From contig DUBZ01000135.1 in the NCBI GenBank assembly GCA_012960035.1, positions 186,001 through 250,000 of the forward strand: a stretch of 64,000 nucleotides of DNA, read 5' to 3'. Under the pieces are notes generated by a model that saw only the letters and a list, made by a program, of their open reading frames with translations, had not been told where the DNA came from and made no database searches. The stretch comes from Myxococcales bacterium (GTDB lineage: Bacteria > Myxococcota_A > UBA9160 > UBA4427). Made by a program: the position numbers and the translations under genes. Positions 10,181 through 19,357 of this stretch are shown here, piece by piece. The stretch's first letter is position 1; every line of letters starts with the position of its first letter.

Positions 10181-11032
10181 GTGCAGACCTTTCTAAATCG
10201 CATCAAGGCGCACGGCGAAGGCGGCCATTTTGTGAACACCGCCTCGATGGCAGGGCATATGCCGATTCCCGGTGGCAGTATCTACACCACCAGCAAATAC
10301 GCTGTCGTCGGCATGTCGGAAGTGATGAAGACGGATCTTGCCCGCTATGACATCGGCGTGTCGGTGCTGTGCCCGGGCGGCGTAATCACCAACGTCGGGA
10401 AGTCGGGCCGCAATCGCCCGGCGGATCTCCGGCGCGAAACAGACAATACGCGGCTGAATCTGGGCAAATTGTCCGAGACCGTCATGGACGACATTCTCGA
10501 TCGCGGCAATCGCTGCATGCTTCGTCTACACCGGCTTCCGAAACCAGTCATTGGCAGCATCAATGGGGACGCGGTTGGCATCGGTTGCAGCCTGGCGCTG
10601 GCGACGGACTTGCGAATTGCCGCGGACACGGCGCGTCTAGGCGTAGTCTTCTCTCGCCGCGGGCTTGGGCCCGATGGCGGCGCCTCGTACTTCTTGCGCA
10701 ATCTCGTCGGGCCTGCGAAGGCTCTCGAACTCCTGTACCTCGGCGATCTCATCGACGCATCCGAGGCTTTGCGAATCGGGCTCGTGAATCGGGTCGTGCC
10801 CGAGGGCGAACTCGAGAAGGCAACCTTCGAGTTGGCCGAGCGTCTCGCGAGCGGTGCGCCGCTCGCCTATCGCGCTGCCAAGGCGGCCGTGAACGAAGGT
10901 GCGGGTCTCCCCCTCGAGAGCGTGCTTGATCTCGAAGCGCACAATCAAAAAGTCGTCGGGCGTTCACGAGACATCCGAGAGGGAATCAGGGCTTTCCTCG
11001 AAAAGCGCAAACCGGAATTCCGCGGCGAATGA
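10181..11032 (+). pseudogene. hybrid ORF: SDR C-terminal half fused in frame to enoyl-CoA hydratase C-terminal two-thirds
   Basis: VQTFLNRIKAHGEGGHFVNTASMAG...IYTTSKYAVVGMSEVMKTDLARY...RNRPADLRRETDNT is SDR; from about ILDRGNRCMLRLHRLPKPVIGSINGDAVGIGCSLALATDLRIAAD onward is crotonase fold. Neither half has its N-terminus (no TGxxxGxG); stop codon just upstream in frame. Confidence 0.75.
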
Positions 11033-11084
11033 AGCCCACCGAATCGGCCCGGCCTTCGTTTGAACCAGAATCAGGGGAATTCTA

Positions 11085-11924
11085 TTGAAAGAAATCGAAA
11101 TTGAAGCGCGGGGCATGACCTTCCAGGCATTGGCCGATGGGCCTGAAGAAGGCCCCCTTCTGTTGCTGCTACACGGCCTGCCCCGCAACCGTTGGGAATG
11201 GCATCACCAGATTCCGGCCATGGCTGAGCTGGGATTTCGTGTCGTGGCGCCCGACCTGCGCGGGTTCTGTCCGGGCGCCCGGCCCGAGGGCATCGAGGCC
11301 TATCACCTGAAGGAATACGCACAGGACATTCTTGAGATCGCAGATGTGTTAGGCAGATCCGAGTGCCCCTTTCATCTCATGGGCACGAGCATCGGTGCGA
11401 CGATGGCCTGGTGGCTCGCTGCGAAACACTCGGATCGAGTATCGACATTGGTCTGCATCAACATCCCTCATCCCGGGGCGCTCGCCGCTGGAAGGTCGAA
11501 GACCCGAAAGAAGGCGGAGGGACAGGAGGAGAAGTTCAACTACGTCCAACGGGCCGCCCGGGAAGGCAACGAACGAAACATGTTCAAAGCGATGCTGGCC
11601 ACTCAGGGCGTGTCGGCGGAGGAGAGCGAGCCGTATCGCCGAGCGCTCGACAGCGACGAAGCACTGCGCGCCGTCTACAACTACTACCGGGCGATTCCGC
11701 TGTGGTTCAAGGAACGACTTGACCCCGTGCCGATGCCCACCCTTTTTATCTGGCCCACTGGCTCAGAGAACGTGGCAAGCGATTCGATCAAGGCCAACGC
11801 GAATTGGGTGAAGGGGCCCTATCGACTCGAGGTCGTCGAGGACGTCCATCAGCCCGTCTTGCAGGCAGAGCCTGAGAGGCTCACTCGCATGTTGCTCGAG
11901 CATCTCTCCGAGCACGCACGGTAA
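11085..11924 (+). CDS. alpha/beta hydrolase (epoxide hydrolase/haloalkane dehalogenase-like)
   Basis: LLLLHGLPRNRWEWHHQIPAMAELGFRVVAPDLRGFCPGARP, GTSIGATMAWWLA; TTG start. Confidence 0.88.
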   Translation: MKEIEIEARGMTFQALADGPEEGPLLLLLHGLPRNRWEWHHQIPAMAELGFRVVAPDLRGFCPGARPEGIEAYHLKEYAQDILEIADVLGRSECPFHLMGTSIGATMAWWLAAKHSDRVSTLVCINIPHPGALAAGRSKTRKKAEGQEEKFNYVQRAAREGNERNMFKAMLATQGVSAEESEPYRRALDSDEALRAVYNYYRAIPLWFKERLDPVPMPTLFIWPTGSENVASDSIKANANWVKGPYRLEVVEDVHQPVLQAEPERLTRMLLEHLSEHAR

Positions 11925-11943
11925 ACAGCTAGGTCACCGTGCG
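11915..11943. terminator. inverted repeat CGCACGGT-N13-ACCGTGCG between convergent genes
   Basis: Perfect 8-bp arms overlapping the hydrolase stop codon; no clear U tract. Confidence 0.4.
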
Positions 11944-11968
11944 GGTACGTGGTCGCTGTCTAGTCTTC

Positions 11969-13321
11969 TTAAAAGAAGACGTAGGATCGAACGACCAGGT
12001 TCTTTCGGCAGGGAGCGTTGGCCGGCGCGGTGTGATCAATCGAAGCTGTGTGGAAGGACCAGCGCGACACGGAGCCGTCGGTGATCGAGTCGTAGCACTT
12101 GAGCATCGAGACCTCGGTCGGACTCTGCTCGGGAAGCCAATACCACTCGTGGTCGGGTCGGTAGGTGAAGCGGGTGGTCTCTCCGACGCGGTCGTCGTAG
12201 ACGCGGTAGTTGTTGATGTAGGGCTGGTCGGCAAACGAGGGCCAGGCACAAAGCACGAAGGGGTTTTGGCGCACGGTTTCCATCGGCTTGGCGAGATTGA
12301 TCGACATGAACCGCCGTGACATCTTTGCGTCCGCCTGCTCTTCGGTGTAGTTCTGCTCTCGACCGAAGTTGCGCAGGTTCTTCGTGAGCAACTCACGGCA
12401 GCGCACGCGGCCGCTGTTGTCGTTCAGGTCATTGTGCACGAGGTTGGCGTAGTTGGCGTTCACGCCCGGGTTCTTGTTGTCCTGGTTCTCGGTGCGGTCC
12501 CCCTCGTATTCCTTGTCGAACACGTCGTGGTTGTACACGAGCGCATCCGTCGCGTCCGGGAAGAACTCCAGCAGGAGCTTCTCCATCTCCGGATAGTAGA
12601 CTCGCTCGACTTCGGTAGCGTCATAGAAGTTTTCGCACTTGGACTCACAATGGGCCAGCGAGACGCCAAGCTTGTCCATGCACTCTGGCTGATTGGGTGA
12701 GAGACCTGGGTGGTACTCCTCGATTCGCCGCGCGTCCCGCAGCACTTGCGGAAAATAGAGGCATCGTTGGACGCTGTCGTACTCGTCCTTGCGCAGTGCC
12801 TTTGCGTCGGCCTCCCGCTCTGGGTCCTGCCAGAGCGCGTTGGACGAGACGATGGAGTAGGACGGCAGCTCGTCGACGGTGTAGCGAAGCGGTAGCACCA
12901 CGCCGCCTTCGGGCACTTCGATGTTATTCGTTTGAATGTACTCCAGGCATTCTCGGTAACGACGAAATCCGACGCCCCATTGGGTCTTGATGGGACCAGG
13001 GGGAGCATTGTCGAGCTCGTCGATGATCGCCTGGCCTTGTCCTGTGGCAATCTGGATGAGTGCCGCATCCAAGGCCGCAGCCGTTCCTGCATCTCCGTCC
13101 TGATCGAACGACATGTAGGACAGACCTCCATTTGCGGCGAAGGGCGGCGGCTGCCCTTTTGTGCGTTGGAGGGAGGGCACGTAGACCGACGAAACCGTTT
13201 CCGTAGCTTCCGAATCCCGATGAGCGATGTCTTTGGCGAGGTCCATGGCTTGCTCCCAAATGGCGCACGTCATCATCGCACACAGTCTGTGTGCTTCCCA
13301 GAGTTCGAATATCCTGGTCAC
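11969..13321 (-). CDS. CmcJ/NvfI / CTB9-AsaB-type hydroxylase/desaturase-like protein
   Basis: LVHNDLND (HxD), RRFMSINLAKPMETVRQNPFVLCAWPSF, HEWYWLPEQSPTEVSMLKCYDSITDGSVSRWSFHTASID characteristic of the family. Confidence 0.7.
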   Translation of the reverse strand: MTRIFELWEAHRLCAMMTCAIWEQAMDLAKDIAHRDSEATETVSSVYVPSLQRTKGQPPPFAANGGLSYMSFDQDGDAGTAAALDAALIQIATGQGQAIIDELDNAPPGPIKTQWGVGFRRYRECLEYIQTNNIEVPEGGVVLPLRYTVDELPSYSIVSSNALWQDPEREADAKALRKDEYDSVQRCLYFPQVLRDARRIEEYHPGLSPNQPECMDKLGVSLAHCESKCENFYDATEVERVYYPEMEKLLLEFFPDATDALVYNHDVFDKEYEGDRTENQDNKNPGVNANYANLVHNDLNDNSGRVRCRELLTKNLRNFGREQNYTEEQADAKMSRRFMSINLAKPMETVRQNPFVLCAWPSFADQPYINNYRVYDDRVGETTRFTYRPDHEWYWLPEQSPTEVSMLKCYDSITDGSVSRWSFHTASIDHTAPANAPCRKNLVVRSYVFF

Positions 13322-13705
13322 TCGAGCGGCCCGTCCTCCACCTCGTACGTCTCTAAAGGCGAGCGATCCCTCCAGAGCTCGGCGCTCCTAGATTCATGGG
13401 CTTTCAGATCGTGGGACTCAGTCGCAGGGGGCTGACGGTCAGGGCCGTCTGCTGCAGTTTCAGTCGGGTGCGTTAGGCGGCAGGAGGGGTGGTCGACGTG
13501 ACAAGAAATCGAGTTCGCCAGAGCCTGCGTTTTGGCGTCGCAGCCGTACATTTTCTCGAGGCAAGCGTTGCCCTTCTGAATTCTGGACCAGCGGCGGCCA
13601 GTGCCTCTCAGCAGAAGACGGTCGTTGCCCCGATCATTCTGTCGACGTACACCCGGGGCAGTTCAGAACGAGTCTCGGAAGAGAGAAGCTCAGTGAATCC
13701 GAGGC

Positions 13706-14966
13706 TCAGCCACGTTGGGTATCGAGCCCACGAAGAATGAGCAGAAACTCCTCTCCGCCGGGTCTGCAGGCGAGATCGTTGGAGCGTGATCTCTCCTTCA
13801 ATACCTTGGCGAAGACCTCTAAGCATCTGTGCTCAGACTCTCCGTGGTGGCCCTGTTCTGGGAGGCAACCTGCGCCACAGCGAAGGACTTGCCCGCGGCC
13901 GCAACCGGCGCGCATAACACATGGGAATCTGGGTCTTCGAGAAACGGGCATCGGACGAGCCCGCTCTTGTCGCTGAAATCCACTAGCCGCCCGCTTCGAA
14001 TCGCAGCACAGCGTCGTGCGGTCGGTGGACTGCAGAGCGCGTTGCCGGTGGTGACCGCCTCGGCCACGTCCGATCCAAAGCGTGGAGAGACCTGGCCACG
14101 ATCTTCGTCGGTATCGTGGACATCGCGAAGAATGAATTCGAGATCGCTCGACGCGTTCTTCCAGGCGAGCTCCTCTTTTGCCGGCGCCATAGAAAGAAGA
14201 GCCCGGAAAGCAAGGGAATTAAGGCCATCAGAACCAGCGCACCGCGTCTCAGGGTGCGCAATGTGGCTGTGTCTCGCTCCTGTTCCTCGACGAGGCCCAG
14301 TCGAAGTTCAAGGAGGCGATTTTCGAGACGTTCAGACGCTTTGTCAAAAGCATCGAACGCGCCGATCCGTTTGTTCTGGTTGGAAGCTCCCCAGACTCCT
14401 TCGGCCGCCGTCATGACAAGAACGCTGCTCTGCTTAACATCCTGGACCTTGGAAGTATGGCTCTCCCAACGGGCGCGAAGGGAGTCGAGTCGCGCGTTCA
14501 AGTCGGCGATGGCGCCGACGGCTGCGTCACGGGTTGCCGGATTACGATCGATGGCGAAGAGCGACACGTTTGTGATGATATTTCGTGCGTTGGCATGCGC
14601 ATGCCCCAGGATCTCCGTGCGCTAGGCTCCGACCTGTCGGGCATTGCGCGAAGTGGATTCGAGGAACATCTCGATTCCGCCCATGAGGAGAGCCAGGACC
14701 ACCACGTGAACGACTCCCGCGAAGACGGTCCTGTCCCAGATGGATCGACTCCCCCCGAATGGGAAGCTGCGTTCGCGGCTGCATGAGTGTGGTCGGGTTC
14801 TGTCGACAACGTCGGCTCCGAGTTCTCTTGATCGAAAGGCTCTAGATGACAATGGGCTCGAAGACGCCTTGACGAGATCGGAAAACCGGAGTTTCTGCTG
14901 GGGTAAATTGCTGGCCTTTCGTAATGAGAACGGCTGGTATGCCGAAGCCCCGGCTACGAAGCGCAT
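13706..14966 (-). pseudogene. degraded membrane-bound sensor / diguanylate cyclase (GGDEF) gene
   Basis: Reverse frames: TM helix FAGVVHVVVLALLMGGIEMF, in-frame TAG at about 14622, sensor-like helices, second TM ALVLMALIPLLSGLFFLW; then shifted frame CPFLEDPDSHVLCAPVAAAGKSFAVAQVAS; then another frame CLEVFAKVLKERSRSNDLACRPGGEEFLLIL (RxGGEEF). Confidence 0.7.
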
Positions 14967-15099
14967 CTCTCATTCATGAATCCCGGCAGCGAGCTGACAA
15001 AAGGCACCGCGCGGCTGCTGAGAGCGTGACGTCTCGATAGACCGAATCCGGACTGATCGAGCGGCGGGCCTGGGTGCCTTCGAGGAGGCCCTGGTGTAT

Positions 15100-15116
15100 T
15101 GGCATTATAAATGCCA
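15100..15116. promoter_or_regulatory. 17-bp perfect palindrome TGGCATT-ATA-AATGCCA upstream of MBL-fold lipoprotein gene
   Basis: Exact inverted repeat about 27 bp upstream of the probable TTG start at 15144. Confidence 0.45.
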
Positions 15117-15143
15117 TTATCCCGCATCGAAAAGGAGGAACGA

Positions 15144-16214
15144 TTGTCATCTCATAAACACCGAATACTGGGCAGCCTGTTCATCGTTCTAATTGTCGGG
15201 GCACTCGGATGTGGTTCGATTCTGAACGCCATGATGAGTCGCAACCTCGACGTGGTTGCCGAAGGAAATCGACCGGAGTGGTTGGTCGACGATGCGATCC
15301 ACGTCGTCTTGTGTGGCACGGGGGCGCCGCTTCTGGATCCGAACCGAGCGGGACCTTGTACAGCGGTCATTGCCGGTGGCAAGATGTATCTGGTGGATGT
15401 CGGTCCGGGATCCACCGAACGATCTCTCGAGTATCGACTTCCGCTCGCCCAGCTGGACGGCATTTTCCTCACGCATTTTCACTCCGACCATATTGGTGAG
15501 CTGGGCGAGGCGATGACACAGAGCTGGCTAGCGAGTGGTCGCGATACATCGCTCGATGTCTATGGTCCAGACGGTGTGACGGATGTCGTCGACGGATTCT
15601 TGCAGGCGTATTCGCGGGACCAGGTCTATCGGACCGCCCACCACACGCAGCAGTACATGCCGAAAGAAGGCGACCACATGACCGCACATCCGGTTTCTCC
15701 CTCGATCGGAGAAGACGCTGAGGTCTTCAACAAGGATGGCCTCAGGGTCATCGCGATTCGCGTGGATCACGAGCCGGTCGTACCTGCCGTCGCCTATCGG
15801 TTCGAATATGCTGGCCGTTCCGTCGTGGTGAGTGGTGATACCGATTACTCGGAGAATCTCGGCCGCGCGTCGCACGGCGCAGATCTGCTCGTCCATGAGG
15901 TTCTCGAGAAGAAGATTGTCGGAACCATGAGCCGGGCCATGCGAGATCGCGGGCTCGATCGACAAGCGAAACTCGCAGGTGACGTCCTCGACTATCACAC
16001 GTCTCCACAAGACGCCGTTCGCCTAGCACGGGATGCCGACGTTTCTACGCTCGTGTTTACGCATCTGGTCCCGCCTGTACCCGGGATGATGGCACGCCTT
16101 GTGTTTCTCAGTGAGTTGGGGGAGAAAGGCGATGTCGACGTTCTGGTCGGCAAGGATGGAATGCATTTTCGACTGGACCCGGAAGGCGGGATCGATCGAG
16201 ATCTGCTCGATTAG
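15144..16214 (+). CDS. MBL-fold metallo-hydrolase (RNase Z/arylsulfatase-like), probable lipoprotein
   Basis: HFHSDHIGELGE, GTGAPLLDPNRAGP, VVSGDTDYSENL; signal peptide with LGC lipobox; AAAGGAGG before TTG at 15144 (ORF track starts 15111). Confidence 0.88.
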   Translation: MSSHKHRILGSLFIVLIVGALGCGSILNAMMSRNLDVVAEGNRPEWLVDDAIHVVLCGTGAPLLDPNRAGPCTAVIAGGKMYLVDVGPGSTERSLEYRLPLAQLDGIFLTHFHSDHIGELGEAMTQSWLASGRDTSLDVYGPDGVTDVVDGFLQAYSRDQVYRTAHHTQQYMPKEGDHMTAHPVSPSIGEDAEVFNKDGLRVIAIRVDHEPVVPAVAYRFEYAGRSVVVSGDTDYSENLGRASHGADLLVHEVLEKKIVGTMSRAMRDRGLDRQAKLAGDVLDYHTSPQDAVRLARDADVSTLVFTHLVPPVPGMMARLVFLSELGEKGDVDVLVGKDGMHFRLDPEGGIDRDLLD

Positions 16215-16323
16215 GCGTGGACCGGTTCCACCTGATCAATGAGGAGGAATGAAGTTGGCTGACCCGAAACGCTACGATCGAGCTGAGACGGCCAGATACG
16301 CTTCATTTACGCAACTAAGCGGT

Positions 16324-17778
16324 CTAGCTCAGCCAGCGTCGTTCAAGCGCAGTCGCAAGCGCCTCTCGTCCGGTCGCTCGTAATCGGTCGAGGTAGTCAG
16401 GGAGCTGACCCCGGACGTGGAAGGGCCCGCCTTCGGCCATCACGTTGTCGTGTGGGTCCCGACCGCGAGCGGCGCCCGGGAGCAGATCCTTGCGCCAGGT
16501 TGTCAGGATCTCACTCGCGCGCCCGACTACGTCCCGCCGACTCGAAGAGAGATTTCGCTGCTGGTGTGGATCGCTTGCTAGATCGAAGAGCATGGGATCA
16601 TCGTAGAGGTGATAGGCGTCGTGCTGCGATTCGAGATACATCCAGTTTTCGAAGCGTACACCTCGTTGGCAAGCCCATGCGGCCTGCGACACGACGAGCG
16701 CCTCCCGGCCTTCATCCCCTCCGCTGCGCAGCGAGTTCGCGAAGCTCTCACCATGCCACCTGGCCGGCACGCTCTCACCCAACAACTCGAGAATTGTGGC
16801 CATGATGTCTATTTGATAGTGCAGCGCCGATCGCGTGCCGGGCTCGATCCCCGGCCATCGCAGCAGCATGGGCACACGAGTTGTGATCGCATCCGCGGTC
16901 TGATGATCACCGTAGACATTCAACTCGCCGAGTGTCTCGCCATGGTCTGAGGAGATCATGACCGCGGTCTCGCCATCGACATCGAGATCACAGAGTAGAT
17001 CCAGTAGCCGCCCCGCATATTCGTCCGCCATCAGGACGCCTGTGTCATATCCATCGAACATCTGACGAACGGCGGCCATATCGGGGATCTGCTGTGGCTG
17101 GCGCGGGAAAATGGTTGCGCCCTTCGGGTTCGGCGCATAACCGGCGGACTCCTGAGCGGAATGCGGGCCGCAGCCCTCCCAATGTTGTTGGCGAACCTCT
17201 TCACTGAGCCATTCGGGCAGTGCATCGTTCGCGAAGGGTTCCCCATAGCTGGCGGGCGCACGATAAGGGGTGTGCGGATCCCACATGTGGACATGAAGAA
17301 ACCAATCGGGCTCGCTGCCTCGACGACGCAGCCAATCCGAAGCGATGGCAAAGACCTCGTCGGCTGTCTCGAGACCGAATTTGCCGACGTTGTAGGTCTC
17401 GTCGAAGCCCGCGTACCAATGAAACGCGGAGTGACGGTGTGCAAATGAGCTGACACTGACCGTCCTCATCCCGGTGTTCTTGAGTCGCGATGGAAAGCTC
17501 TCGTAGTGAAGACGGGCCCAAAATTTCCGATCGGCCCCTTCGATAGCGGGTTCGGCGTCTGTCCCGCCGTGATTCACGACTCCGTTGTGGATGCCGAAGC
17601 GGCCTGTGTGTAGTGCGGTCCGACTCGGCAGACACGGCACGTCGGAGGCGTGAACGCCGTCGAAGCGGAGGGCTGTTTCTGAAAGCGCGTCGATGTTAGG
17701 ACTGGTACGCCGATGATAGCCGTAGCAGCCCAGGTGATCCGGACGCAGAGTGTCTATGTCGATATAGAGAAATCGCAC
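16324..17778 (-). CDS. sulfatase (formylglycine type)
   Basis: IDTLRPDHLGCYGYHRRTSPNIDAL, active-site CLPSR (C-x-P-S-R), SSDHGETLGE. Confidence 0.93.
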   Translation of the reverse strand: MRFLYIDIDTLRPDHLGCYGYHRRTSPNIDALSETALRFDGVHASDVPCLPSRTALHTGRFGIHNGVVNHGGTDAEPAIEGADRKFWARLHYESFPSRLKNTGMRTVSVSSFAHRHSAFHWYAGFDETYNVGKFGLETADEVFAIASDWLRRRGSEPDWFLHVHMWDPHTPYRAPASYGEPFANDALPEWLSEEVRQQHWEGCGPHSAQESAGYAPNPKGATIFPRQPQQIPDMAAVRQMFDGYDTGVLMADEYAGRLLDLLCDLDVDGETAVMISSDHGETLGELNVYGDHQTADAITTRVPMLLRWPGIEPGTRSALHYQIDIMATILELLGESVPARWHGESFANSLRSGGDEGREALVVSQAAWACQRGVRFENWMYLESQHDAYHLYDDPMLFDLASDPHQQRNLSSSRRDVVGRASEILTTWRKDLLPGAARGRDPHDNVMAEGGPFHVRGQLPDYLDRLRATGREALATALERRWLS

Positions 17779-17955
17779 GCTTCAATCGAATCACGAAAAT
17801 GCTTGAAGCGCAATCGTCTATCACTCGATCCGCCGCCGCCCCATCGCCCAAGTCTCTTGCGCGACATGTATTTCTGGTCGGTTGACTTCTGTCATACTCC
17901 TACATCGCAGCTTGCCGATTCACTATTCTGATCGAACGCTCTCGGAGGAAGATTC

Positions 17956-19092
17956 ATGTCGACTGTTAGCGAGACCATCCCCGAAGCCCTGCAGCCCGAT
18001 GTCGATGCGGCGCTCGAATGGTTCAATCGCGATCAGCCAATCCCCTTCGAGGTCACCGGAATCCTCGATCCCGATGCGGCGCTTGTCAGCGATACGCCGC
18101 GTGAATTGAAGCTGGTGCTTTGCGGTGGGGATCGCTGTGAGCAGCGATCGTTTCGTCTCGCCCCGGGCACCGCCGGTCGGGAAATTGGCTTCCTCGAAGA
18201 CGGAAACCCGACTGCGGGGGAAGCCGAGCGCCAGGCTGAACTCGATCCGCCGCCCGGCCCGCGCCGTAGTTGGCTCGATCGCACTCTCGACCGTCACGAA
18301 TTTACGGTCGTCCTCTTTTATCGCGGATTCTGGTGACCGCCTTGTCGCTCCGAGTTGCGGAGCTACGTGAAGAGCGGCGTCATCGACGAGATTCGCAAAG
18401 CGGGCGGCGAGGTCTACGGCGTCACCAGCGAACCCCAGCGTCTGGCCGATTGTGCACAGGCCGAATGGGAACTCGGCTTCGAATGCGTCGGCGACCCGCA
18501 TCAAGAGATCCCCGAGACCGCCCGCAATCGCGGTTGGCTCGATATTTTTGTGCAAACGCGGCTCGACTTCCTTAGGCAGTCCGCGCCCGGCTTCGAACCC
18601 ACTCATCCCAAGGGCTATTTCCAACCGGGCGTTCTGGTGTTGTCGCGAGAAGGTCGCGTGCTCTACCGCTGGCGAAGCGTGCCCTCGCACAAGAACGTCG
18701 GTGGCGCGACGGTTCGCCCCACGCCGGAACACGTTTGGTCTTCGGTCCAGGCGGTCCTTGCGTCGGACATCGACGGTGCGGACGCGGCGCACGACGACCA
18801 GCCCGAGATGGACAGCCCGTCTGTGCCGTGGCCACTCTTCGTTTCACTCCTGATTGCAAATGGATGGTTCCTGCGTCCGATGGCTTTCGCGCAGAGGGAA
18901 AATGGCCCGACCTCGCTGCAGCGCATCATGATCGCCGGAGTTCGCCTGGGTCTTTTTGCCACGATGTGGATCGCGGCATTCGCAACCCTGCCGACGCTTC
19001 CGGTGGCCGCGGTCTTGGTCGGGTGGGTAGGCTGGATCATCCCGAAGGTCCGCTGGTTGAACCTCGAATTCCAGAATATCAGAAAGGCATGA
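17956..19092 (+). CDS. putative selenoprotein: peroxiredoxin/thioredoxin-like redox protein (UPPC motif) with C-terminal membrane segment; in-frame TGA at 18334-18336
   Basis: ORFs 17956..18336 and 18355..19092 share one frame: ...DRHEFTVVLFYRGFW-U-PPCRSELRSYVKSGVIDEIRKAGGEVYGVTSEPQ... 378 aa if TGA is read as Sec; hairpin 18347-18363 follows the TGA. Confidence 0.78.
18347..18363 (+). promoter_or_regulatory. candidate bacterial SECIS hairpin GCTCCG-AGTTG-CGGAGC
   Basis: Perfect 6-bp stem, 5-nt loop with G at loop position 2 (18354), 17 nt after the TGA. Confidence 0.65.
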
Positions 19093-19238
19093 GCGAGGTT
19101 GCTGGTCTTTCGGGCCTGGAAATCTGGATTCGGAAGCGACCACTCCCAACGCACTCGCTTCTGGTCGAGTTGATCCAAGCGCGTCTCGATGAACTTATCG
19201 CGGCGAGCCGGGCTAAGCGATTTGAGCCGGGTACCTGA
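19089..19238 (+). CDS. small ORF (49 aa) ATGA-overlapping the selenoprotein stop codon
   Basis: MSEVAGLSGLEIWIRKRPLPTHSLLVELIQARLDELIAASRAKRFEPGT; overlap of stop TGA 19090-19092. Confidence 0.35.
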   Translation: MSEVAGLSGLEIWIRKRPLPTHSLLVELIQARLDELIAASRAKRFEPGT

Positions 19239-19357
19239 GAGGCGTCATCATGAACGACTCCAATCAAACGTCCGTTTCGTCTTAGCCGGGCAAGACTGAG
19301 CTCGGGCACAGTGCGCGGTAGCGCGCTCAGTCTGACCGGCCTACGGTTGTCGACCTG

